NCBI GenBank assembly: GCA_934486495.1
Contig: CAKSPW010000072.1
Span: 1-10,923, forward strand
DNA length: 10,923 nt
Source: an uncultured Clostridia bacterium
Lineage (GTDB): Bacteria > Bacillota > Clostridia > UBA1381
Direction of reading: 5' to 3'
Below, piece by piece: positions 1-5,840 of the stretch. Every line of letters starts with the position of its first letter. Positions within the stretch are counted from its first letter, which is position 1. The translations under genes were made by a program, and so were the position numbers. Under the pieces are notes generated by a model that worked only from the letters and a program-made list of their open reading frames with translations, was not told the origin of the DNA and searched no databases.

Positions 1-32
1 AGTGCTCGCTCTTTCTCTTCTCTGGTGTACAT
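1..32 (-). CDS. 5' fragment of a possible transposase OrfA (HTH protein)
   Basis: Only ten codons are visible, reading MYTREEKERA, starting at ATG 32-30 and cut by the window edge. A GGGAG ribosome binding site at 46-42 lies 9 nt upstream, which supports a real translation start. Openings of the type 'MYxxEEKERAlxLY' are common in the helix-turn-helix OrfA of IS3-like elements in Clostridia. The GC-richer sequence just upstream fits an insertion-sequence end. Ten residues cannot prove a family. An unrelated short-leader protein is the alternative. Confidence 0.35.
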   Translation of the reverse strand, partial: MYTREEKERA

Positions 33-82
33 TTATTTCTACTCCCTTCGGAGTCCAAGAATATGTCCGCACCCCCGACTCA
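1..82 (-). mobile_element. Possible end of an IS3-like insertion sequence, running off the window
   Basis: Read on the minus strand, the segment begins near position 82 with TGAGTCGGGGGT and continues through TTGGACTCC. It is markedly richer in G and C than the flanking DNA. IS3-family terminal repeats typically start with TG and often contain a TTGGAC-like block, which I recall from the family rather than checked. A short ORF begins about 50 nt inside this end (32 down to 1) behind a ribosome binding site, as expected for an OrfA transposase start. A 5-bp hairpin (41-45 with 50-54) overlaps the binding site. The other end and any target duplication lie outside the window. The assignment is an inference from a small fragment. 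Confidence 0.35.
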
Positions 83-126
83 AACACATCTGATTTTTAT
101 GAATTTTAGGTGTGTTTCCGTATATT

Positions 127-1194
127 TTATCTTGGTTTTTTCAGATATTTTGTGTATAGTTCAAGAATTTTTGACGGCGTTTCAATGCCGCTGCTGCTTA
201 GCATACGTTTTATTCTGTACTTAACAGAGCTTTCTGACATATATAACAAATCCCCGATTTTGCTGTATGGCTCGTTTGCAAGCAGGTTATCAATTATCAT
301 AAAATCAGTATTGTCACACGCTCTGAGTAATTTCTCAAGTGCTTGTATTTCTTGAATTTGTGTATCATTTGTAAATATATTGTCGGACAAATTAAAGCTA
401 TTTATGCTATTGGCAGATTTTAAATAAGGAATATAATTTGTCGATTTTGCAGCGTGAATTTCGCTCGGAACATAGATTGTAGCGTGAATGTTCCCGGATA
501 AAAAATCAGGAAACCGACAAAGATTAACTGCCTGAATTCCGAGCTGCTTGTGATCTAATGTAACTGTTGTAAGTGATGGATTAAACATATTCCCCAGAAC
601 AGAATCTCCGTAAGCAATTATGTATAAATCATCCGGAACCGAGATATTGGTGGTTTTTAATCTGTTCATAAGATGTATTGCTGCTATGTAATTTGAGCAG
701 ATAACAGCATTATAGTTTTTTGCTTCCTTTTCAAAGGCATTGCAGCAGTCATGCATTGCATTTTTTCCGGTGCTATAGTATATATTTTTACCGTCAAAAT
801 ATTTTGTTTTTATCATATCTGCATATGAATTTCGGTTGATGCCGTACAGCGCAATTCTATGCCTTCCGCAGCGCTTGAGATAATCAATGCATTTCCTTGT
901 CGCCGAATTGTGATCTATGAGTACATAGCTGGCGTTTCCTTTAGCTTCTATAGGCTGACAGCTTATTACTGTTGTATTTATGCCTGATTGCGATGTTTTG
1001 TAAAGTGTAGATGAAACCCAATCGGGAGATGTGCCGATTATGATAACATTTTTCATATCTGCATTAAGCGCATCACCCGAGCAGATTTTTGCTTTATATC
1101 GAAGAGAGGCTGCCTTTTTCTCTATGCCGCTGAGCGTTTCATTACACCATACGGTGTCTTGGTATTCCGGTTCGATTATTATATTCATTAACAT
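127..1194 (-). CDS. LacI-type sensor with C-terminal LuxR-like HTH, transcriptional regulator (copy 1)
   Basis: This is a predicted cytoplasmic, ligand-responsive transcription factor of 355 residues. Residues ~48-225 resemble the periplasmic-binding-protein-like effector domain of LacI/GalR regulators: YVLIDHNSATRKCIDYL (90-106) with RCGRHRIALYG, AVICSNYIAAIHLMN (163-177), and VPDDLYIIAYGDS followed by PSLTTV (186-211). The usual N-terminal LacI helix-turn-helix is absent, and the protein starts straight into a beta strand (NIIIEPEY). DNA binding is instead expected at the C-terminus. Residues ~303-350 (LLANEPYSKIGDLLYMSESS, then VKYRIKRML) fit a LuxR/GerE-type HTH. The start is ATG 1194, 6 nt after AGGTG. 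A GTG three codons upstream overlaps that site, and an ATG at 1188 is the other option. The chosen start gives the same 355-residue length as the paralogue at 4593-5660. It is transcribed divergently from the DUF5107 gene at 1337 and probably controls it. No clear terminator follows before the possible IS end. Confidence 0.85.
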   Translation of the reverse strand: MLMNIIIEPEYQDTVWCNETLSGIEKKAASLRYKAKICSGDALNADMKNVIIIGTSPDWVSSTLYKTSQSGINTTVISCQPIEAKGNASYVLIDHNSATRKCIDYLKRCGRHRIALYGINRNSYADMIKTKYFDGKNIYYSTGKNAMHDCCNAFEKEAKNYNAVICSNYIAAIHLMNRLKTTNISVPDDLYIIAYGDSVLGNMFNPSLTTVTLDHKQLGIQAVNLCRFPDFLSGNIHATIYVPSEIHAAKSTNYIPYLKSANSINSFNLSDNIFTNDTQIQEIQALEKLLRACDNTDFMIIDNLLANEPYSKIGDLLYMSESSVKYRIKRMLSSSGIETPSKILELYTKYLKKPR

Positions 1195-1211
1195 GATGAT
1201 CACCTAATTTA

Positions 1212-1240
1212 ATTATATAATATATTTTCAAAATATGCAA
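1212..1240 (-). promoter_or_regulatory. Promoter of regulator copy 1
   Basis: Minus strand: TTGCAT (-35, 1240-1235), a 17-nt spacer, then TATAAT (-10, 1217-1212). The -35 hexamer is the inner half of the left arm of the inverted repeat at 1230-1270, so a protein bound there would block it, suggesting autoregulation. Transcription would start near 1205, leaving almost no leader before the ribosome binding site. A TATTAT at 1222-1217 with TTAACT at 1245-1240 is an alternative that gives a slightly longer leader. Confidence 0.6.
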
Positions 1241-1270
1241 GTTAAATTTTATGTATTGTTTGCATATTTT
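1230..1270. promoter_or_regulatory. Candidate operator: 11-bp perfect inverted repeat, 19-nt gap
   Basis: AAAATATGCAA (1230-1240) is repeated as its exact reverse complement TTGCATATTTT (1260-1270). Arm centres are 30 bp apart, about three helical turns, so a dimer or a pair of dimers could bind the same DNA face. The repeat sits in the middle of the divergent intergenic region, and its left arm contains the regulator's -35 box. It is the best candidate binding site for the regulator at 127-1194. The assignment is inferred from position and symmetry. Confidence 0.65.
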
Positions 1271-1282
1271 TTTGTCTTGAGA

Positions 1283-1310
1283 TTATACAAAACTTCATGT
1301 AGAATATAAT
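1283..1310 (+). promoter_or_regulatory. Promoter of the first DUF5107-TPR gene, weak -35
   Basis: A consensus TATAAT -10 box lies at 1305-1310, with a predicted start near 1317 and a short leader to the GGAGGAG ribosome binding site (1324-1330). No good -35 box stands at 16-18 nt. TTATAC at 1283-1288 is poor, and TTGAGA at 1277 is 22 nt away. A weak -35 downstream of an operator suggests dependence on an activator. TATACA at 1284-1289, 18 nt from TTGCAT in the right operator arm, is an alternative -10. Confidence 0.5.
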
Positions 1311-1336
1311 TAATAAGATTATCGGAGGAGTATATA

Positions 1337-4300
1337 ATGGTAAACGTAACAGAATGTAAAATTTTAATACCGACATATCCTGAACCGGCAGCGGAAGAAA
1401 TGCCGATGTTTGCGGAAAATCGTGTACATCAAAGAACAAACGGAAATCCATATCCTAATCATATCGTGCTTGAGGTTGACAGAAGTTATAAAGAGGAGAG
1501 GGAATATACTTGTATCAGACTTGAGAATGAATATCTGAGGATTGAAATACTTCCTGAGCTTGGAGGGAAAATATATTCTGCATATGATAAAACAACAGGT
1601 TATGATTTTTTTTATAAGCAGCACGTAATAAAGCCGGCGCTTATAGGATGTCTTGGTTCGTGGGTTTCGGGAGGATTGGAATTTAACTGGCCTTTTCATC
1701 ACCGGGCGTCAACATTTATGCCTGTGGATTATTACATTGAACGAAAAAAAGACGGAAGTGCAATTGTTTGGCTTTCGGAGCATGATCCGATTGAGCGAAT
1801 GAAAGGAATGGTAGGAGTAGTATTGAAGCCGAAAGAGGCGAGATTTGAAACGCGTATGAAGCTATGTAATCGTACACCTGTAACAAATTCATTTCTTTGG
1901 TGGGAAAATGCAGCCGTTCCGGTAAATAAGCGGTATCAGATATTTTATCCGAAGGATGTTTCTTATGTGAATTTTCATTATAAACGTTCTGTGACAACAT
2001 ATCCGATTGCAACCAATGCTCTCGGAGTCTTTAATGGCATTCGATATAACGGCGAAACAGATATATCCATGCACAAAAATACTATTCAGCCGACATCATA
2101 TTTTTGCGCTCCGTCAAAGTATGATTTTTTTGGCGGTTTTGATCATGGAAAGGGTTGTGGTGTAGTACATATAGCGAATCATCACACAGCACCGGGAAAG
2201 AAAATGTTCACATGGGCATACAATCAGCTTTCAACATCATGGGAAAATGCGCTTACGGACGATGACGGTGCATATGCTGAGCTAATGGCAGGCTCCTACT
2301 CGGATAATCAGCCGGATTTTGCATGGATAGAGCCGTATGAAACGAAAGAATTTTCACAGTATTGGTATCCGATTGGCAATACAGGTATTCCTTGCTTTGC
2401 AAATTTAAACGGTGCGGTTCATTGGGATTATGATGGTCTTATAATCCAAACAACAATTGACAGACAGGCGGTTGTGATTGCTGAATACAATGGAGGTGTT
2501 ATATGCAAATTAAATGCTGATTTCAAAGCAGGTGTACCGCAATCATTCGATGTGAGATTTATGGGGACAGGTTCTGCGATAAGGGTTATTTGCGGTAAGG
2601 AGGAAATACTCTCTTACATTGAAGAAGAAAAAAACATATATGATATACCTGATACAACAAAGGATATGCCAAATTTTAAAGCTGTGAAAACTGCACAGGA
2701 GCTTTATCTTGAGGGGGTTCATGTATGGCAGTACAGAGATCCGGTAATTTTACCGAATAGCTACTGGAAGGAGGCCTTGAAGCGTGATGGTGAGCACGTT
2801 GATTCATTAAATGCTTTGGCGGTATTTAATTATAAGCATAAGGATTTTGATGCAGCGCTGAGATATGCAAAACGTGCGGAAAAGGTTATTTGTAAATACA
2901 ATAAGCATTCGCAAAGCGGGGAAATATTTTTCAATCTTGGCTTGATATATCTTGCAAAAGACGAATATGACACTGCGTATAATTATTTCTATAAAGCATC
3001 ATGGAATATGGATTATTATTCTGCCGCAATGACTCATATTGCCGCATTGGACGGAATGAAAAAACAGTTTGATAAGATGCTTTATCATAGTCAAAATGCT
3101 CTAAGGTATAATACTGAAAATCCTATAGCTTCTGTATATGAAGCAATCGCGCAATATAACATAGGCAATGTGAATGAGTCGACAGCTGTCATTGAAGGTA
3201 TACTCAAAAAGGATCCGCTTAATCATCTTGCGCGCTATGTATATTTTAAGCTGGGGAAAACGGGAAATAAGGATTTTTATTCAGCATTAAAAAGCGATGA
3301 ATCTCAGACGAGCATTGACATTGCATTTAATCTGTATTCCTGCGGTATGGATGATTGGGCGACAAAGCTGCTTAATGGTGTTCAATGGAAATCCCCAATG
3401 ATATATTATATTCTCGGTGATTATGAAAAGGCAGAAAATACAGTTCTTAAAAGCTCGTTTCCGTTCAGACTTGAAGAATATAAAATTCTGAAACACGTTG
3501 TTGAGGAATGCCCCTGTTTGCCTATGGCACATTATTATTACGGTTGTATATGTTATGCAAACGGGATGTATGAGCTTGCGGCGGAGAGCTTTAAAAAGTC
3601 AATTGAGTTAAAGCCTGATTTTTATATTTCGTACAGAAATCTTGCAGCTGTATATTACAGTCACCTGAACCGAAAAAATGAAGCTATTCCTTTGTTAAAA
3701 AAGGCTCTTACACTTAATCCGAAAAATAAGCAGCTTGTATATGAGTGTGCATATGTATCGGCAAAGCTGGGTGTAGCTGCGCAGGAAAGAGTTGATTTTA
3801 TTCTTGAAAATACTGAGGGAAAAATGCGTGATGATGTGTGTATTGAGCTGGCAAGAGCATATAATCAAAGCGGAAAATATGAAAATGCACTGAATATTTT
3901 AAAATCGCATACGTTCGTTCCCTGTGAGGGTGGAGAGCACGCTGTTGCCGAGCAGTATATGTTCGCATATCATGCGATAGGGAGAATTTTGCTCTCGGAA
4001 AATAAATTTGAAGATGCCGCCGAAGCGTTTAAAAAGGCTCAAATTCTTCCACAAAATCTCGGCTCCGGGCTTTGGAATGAGTGCAGACTCGTACCTCATA
4101 AGTTTTATTATGCAAAATGCTGCGAAAAAACCGGTAAATTAGACGAGGCGCAAAGAATATATGACTATATTTTAGAGCTGAAAATTGATTATTTTTCAAA
4201 TATGCATTTGCCGGAGCTTCCGTATTATCAGGCTATGGCGTATACTGCAAAGGAGAATTTTTTAATGGGACGTGCAATTATTGATAAGTGTCAAAAAAAG

Positions 4301-4525
4301 TGGAAAGAGGCAATAAGCGAGGAAGATGTAGGATACTTCACAACGACGCCGTTTTTTATATCATATTGCGATGATGCTCAAACGATGAGAAAGGGATATT
4401 ATTCTTACTTGCTGGGATTTGCATACAGGTTTATGAACAGGCGCGAAAAATCTAAGGAAATGTTTGAAATCGCAAACAAGTGTGATAAAGCTAATCTGTG
4501 GTATTTTATTGAAAATTTAAATTAA
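1337..4525 (+). CDS. DUF5107 domain plus TPR-repeat protein (copy 1), probable cytoplasmic carbohydrate-active protein
   Basis: This 1062-residue protein has two parts. Residues ~50-350 form a DUF5107 domain, which resembles the galactose-mutarotase-like beta-sandwich: LPELGGKIYSAYDK (72-85), WVSGGLEFNWPFHHR (109-123), NHHTAPGKKM (281-290), AELMAGSYSDNQPDF (314-328) and a closing QYWYPI. A second beta-rich segment spans ~355-430. The rest is alpha-helical TPR-like repeats, clearest at ~485-520, 528-560, 729-800, 833-860, 873-905 and 920-950. HHR, the HHxxPGKKM histidines and E315 are shared with the paralogue at 5841-9113 and are candidate active-site residues. No signal peptide or membrane segment is seen. 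The start has GGAGGAG 6 nt upstream. The biochemical function of DUF5107 is not known to me. A role in cytoplasmic sugar or glycoside processing is inferred from the fold resemblance and the LacI-like regulator next door. Confidence 0.88.
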   Translation: MVNVTECKILIPTYPEPAAEEMPMFAENRVHQRTNGNPYPNHIVLEVDRSYKEEREYTCIRLENEYLRIEILPELGGKIYSAYDKTTGYDFFYKQHVIKPALIGCLGSWVSGGLEFNWPFHHRASTFMPVDYYIERKKDGSAIVWLSEHDPIERMKGMVGVVLKPKEARFETRMKLCNRTPVTNSFLWWENAAVPVNKRYQIFYPKDVSYVNFHYKRSVTTYPIATNALGVFNGIRYNGETDISMHKNTIQPTSYFCAPSKYDFFGGFDHGKGCGVVHIANHHTAPGKKMFTWAYNQLSTSWENALTDDDGAYAELMAGSYSDNQPDFAWIEPYETKEFSQYWYPIGNTGIPCFANLNGAVHWDYDGLIIQTTIDRQAVVIAEYNGGVICKLNADFKAGVPQSFDVRFMGTGSAIRVICGKEEILSYIEEEKNIYDIPDTTKDMPNFKAVKTAQELYLEGVHVWQYRDPVILPNSYWKEALKRDGEHVDSLNALAVFNYKHKDFDAALRYAKRAEKVICKYNKHSQSGEIFFNLGLIYLAKDEYDTAYNYFYKASWNMDYYSAAMTHIAALDGMKKQFDKMLYHSQNALRYNTENPIASVYEAIAQYNIGNVNESTAVIEGILKKDPLNHLARYVYFKLGKTGNKDFYSALKSDESQTSIDIAFNLYSCGMDDWATKLLNGVQWKSPMIYYILGDYEKAENTVLKSSFPFRLEEYKILKHVVEECPCLPMAHYYYGCICYANGMYELAAESFKKSIELKPDFYISYRNLAAVYYSHLNRKNEAIPLLKKALTLNPKNKQLVYECAYVSAKLGVAAQERVDFILENTEGKMRDDVCIELARAYNQSGKYENALNILKSHTFVPCEGGEHAVAEQYMFAYHAIGRILLSENKFEDAAEAFKKAQILPQNLGSGLWNECRLVPHKFYYAKCCEKTGKLDEAQRIYDYILELKIDYFSNMHLPELPYYQAMAYTAKENFLMGRAIIDKCQKKWKEAISEEDVGYFTTTPFFISYCDDAQTMRKGYYSYLLGFAYRFMNRREKSKEMFEIANKCDKANLWYFIENLN

Positions 4526-4538
4526 AAGAGCTGAAAAT

Positions 4539-4588
4539 AAGGCTGATATGACCTTTGGATCACCAAAAATAATATCAGCCTTTTCTTA
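4539..4588. terminator. Bidirectional terminator between convergent genes
   Basis: AAGGCTGATAT (4539-4549) pairs perfectly with ATATCAGCCTT (4572-4582). The 22-nt loop can form an inner TTTGG/CCAAA stem. A T-rich run (TTTTCTT) follows on the plus strand and TTATTTT follows on the minus strand. It lies in the 67-bp gap between the stop of the first DUF5107 gene and the stop of the second regulator, so it probably serves both. Confidence 0.8.
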
Positions 4589-4592
4589 ATTT

Positions 4593-5660
4593 TTAAATTA
4601 TCCTATCACCAATGCTTGACCCATTTATTAAGGTAAGAAGCTCTTTTACGCTCTCAAAACCGCAGGTATCGCAAATTCGTTTAAGACGGTATTTAATGCC
4701 GTTGACGGAGAAATAATGAAGCTCGGCAGTTTTTTCATATGAATTTCCGTCAAGCAATGATTTTATAATGGAAATATCCTTTTCATCACTGTAATTCAGA
4801 AATTTTTCGATTTTTAAGAGCATTTTTATTTCATAATCGTTATAAAAATCCGTGCTTGCTTTTGCTTCCTTTTCAGGAAACGACTCACTTGGAATAAACG
4901 TAGTATTACCTGTTGTTTCGCGTACTACTATTTTGCTTTTTATATTAAGTGATATATAACCGATGTTCTTGTTTTTTATTAAAAACGGAAGCAATTCGAT
5001 CAGTGCTGTACCATAGTCGTTATAATTGTTGGAAACAGAGGTTATTGCAGGGCTGTACAGCTCTGCAATTCTAAAATCTCCGAAGCTTACTATGTAGAGC
5101 CTGTCAATTGCCGCTGGGTCATATTTTTTTAAATAGTTCAAAAGCGAGATTGCCGCAAAGTCATTGGCACATATGACAGAATCGTATTTATCTATGTTTT
5201 CAAGGAAGGTTTGGCAGCATGACATTAAATCACCATAGCTGTGGTAAACGTCTTTTTCGTTTTTAAAAGAGTTAAGCCGTACTTTGTCCGTTTGCGATGA
5301 CGGATTAATTCCGAAAAGAGCCGTTTTTGTTTTTCCGCATTTTTCTAAATATGAAATAACATCCTGCATTGCGGAATATAAATCGGTGCAGATGTTATTA
5401 ACCGTCAGGTCGTACGGCTTGTTGCTAATTAGGATAACAGGTGCCGGTTGTGTGCATTTTGATTTATTTACCGAGTTATATATCCAGTCAGAGCCTGAGC
5501 CTATGATTACAACTGCATCATCAGGTTTTGCTGAAAAGCTACTTGTTTCGTGCTTTATTTTAATCCTTTTATGCATTGCGTGCTCGGCAATACTTTTTTC
5601 AATAGAAGTATACCATGTACTTTGGCTGTATTCAGGCTCGGTTATAATGTGAATAGTCAA
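4593..5660 (-). CDS. LacI-type sensor with C-terminal LuxR-like HTH, transcriptional regulator (copy 2)
   Basis: This is a 355-residue paralogue of the regulator at 127-1194. The LacI/GalR-like effector domain shows SVICANDFAAISLLNYL (161-177), LYIVSFGDF followed by SPAITSV (188-209), and VVRETT (245-250), the counterpart of the conserved 'vvReST' end of LacI sensors. No N-terminal DNA-binding domain precedes it. The opening IHIITEPEY matches NIIIEPEY of copy 1. Residues ~301-347 (SLLDGNSYEKTAELHYFSVN, then GIKYRLKRI) form the LuxR-like HTH. Translation starts at TTG 5660, 8 nt after GGAGG (5673-5669). No in-frame ATG alternative preserves the conserved N-terminus. The gene is divergent from the DUF5107 gene at 5841 and likely controls it. 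LacI-type sensors usually bind sugars, but the ligand cannot be read from sequence here. Confidence 0.85.
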   Translation of the reverse strand: MTIHIITEPEYSQSTWYTSIEKSIAEHAMHKRIKIKHETSSFSAKPDDAVVIIGSGSDWIYNSVNKSKCTQPAPVILISNKPYDLTVNNICTDLYSAMQDVISYLEKCGKTKTALFGINPSSQTDKVRLNSFKNEKDVYHSYGDLMSCCQTFLENIDKYDSVICANDFAAISLLNYLKKYDPAAIDRLYIVSFGDFRIAELYSPAITSVSNNYNDYGTALIELLPFLIKNKNIGYISLNIKSKIVVRETTGNTTFIPSESFPEKEAKASTDFYNDYEIKMLLKIEKFLNYSDEKDISIIKSLLDGNSYEKTAELHYFSVNGIKYRLKRICDTCGFESVKELLTLINGSSIGDRII

Positions 5661-5697
5661 TTTGCACCCCTCCGGTAATTGTTACATTACATTTTTA

Positions 5698-5717
5698 TTG
5701 CAAGTTTTTGCAATTGC
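5698..5717. repeat. Phased TTGCAA repeats in the leader of regulator copy 2
   Basis: TTGCAA occurs at 5698-5703 and again at 5708-5713, exactly 10 bp apart. The second overlaps the 8-bp palindrome GCAATTGC (5710-5717). The block lies between the predicted minus-strand transcription start (~5719) and the ribosome binding site. TGCAAGTT here (5699-5706) also occurs at 1236-1243 in the left operator arm of the first module. This suggests a shared half-site and a road-block type of autorepression, which is inference. Confidence 0.45.
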
Positions 5718-5725
5718 CCGACTAC

Positions 5726-5754
5726 ATTATATCACAGCAAATAGAAAAAAGCAA
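5726..5754 (-). promoter_or_regulatory. Promoter of regulator copy 2
   Basis: Minus strand: TTGCTT (-35, 5754-5749), a 17-nt spacer, then TATAAT (-10, 5731-5726). The -35 box is the outer part of the left arm of the inverted repeat at 5749-5790, the same relationship as in the first module. The predicted start is near 5719, giving a leader of about 60 nt that contains the TTGCAA repeats. Confidence 0.65.
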
Positions 5755-5790
5755 GAGAATAATGTTAAATTAAACAGATTTCTCTTGCTT
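5749..5790. promoter_or_regulatory. Candidate operator: 11-bp perfect inverted repeat, 20-nt gap
   Basis: AAGCAAGAGAA (5749-5759) is mirrored by TTCTCTTGCTT (5780-5790). Arm centres are 31 bp apart, very close to the 30 bp in the first module. The left arm covers the -35 of the regulator promoter, and the right arm touches the -35 of the DUF5107 promoter. A bound factor could therefore control both directions. Predicted transcripts do not contain the repeat, so it should work as DNA and not as an RNA hairpin. Confidence 0.65.
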
Positions 5791-5817
5791 GTTTGTGTTA
5801 TGTGTGTGATATATAAT
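5789..5817 (+). promoter_or_regulatory. Promoter of the second DUF5107-oxidoreductase operon
   Basis: TTGTTT (5789-5794), a 17-nt spacer and TATAAT (5812-5817) form a recognisable sigma-A promoter. The start is near 5824, directly before the AAAGGAG ribosome binding site (core GGAG at 5827-5830), which is 10 nt from the ATG. The -35 overlaps the right operator arm by two bases. Confidence 0.65.
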
Positions 5818-5840
5818 ATAAAAAAAGGAGTGAGTAGAGA

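Noticed and set aside
2..109. Open plus-strand frame at the left edge, ending with a TAG at 107-109
   Set aside because: It is only 35 codons and its product has no recognisable features. The minus-strand ATG with a ribosome binding site and insertion-sequence-like end explains this region better.
88..120. AAACACA/TGTGTTT inverted repeat as terminator of the first regulator
   Set aside because: The stem is only 7 bp with a loop over 20 nt and no T run on the minus strand, so it is not a credible terminator.
5284..5652. 122-codon ORF antisense to the second regulator
   Set aside because: It lies entirely opposite a well-supported coding gene, has no recognisable domain and no upstream ribosome binding site.
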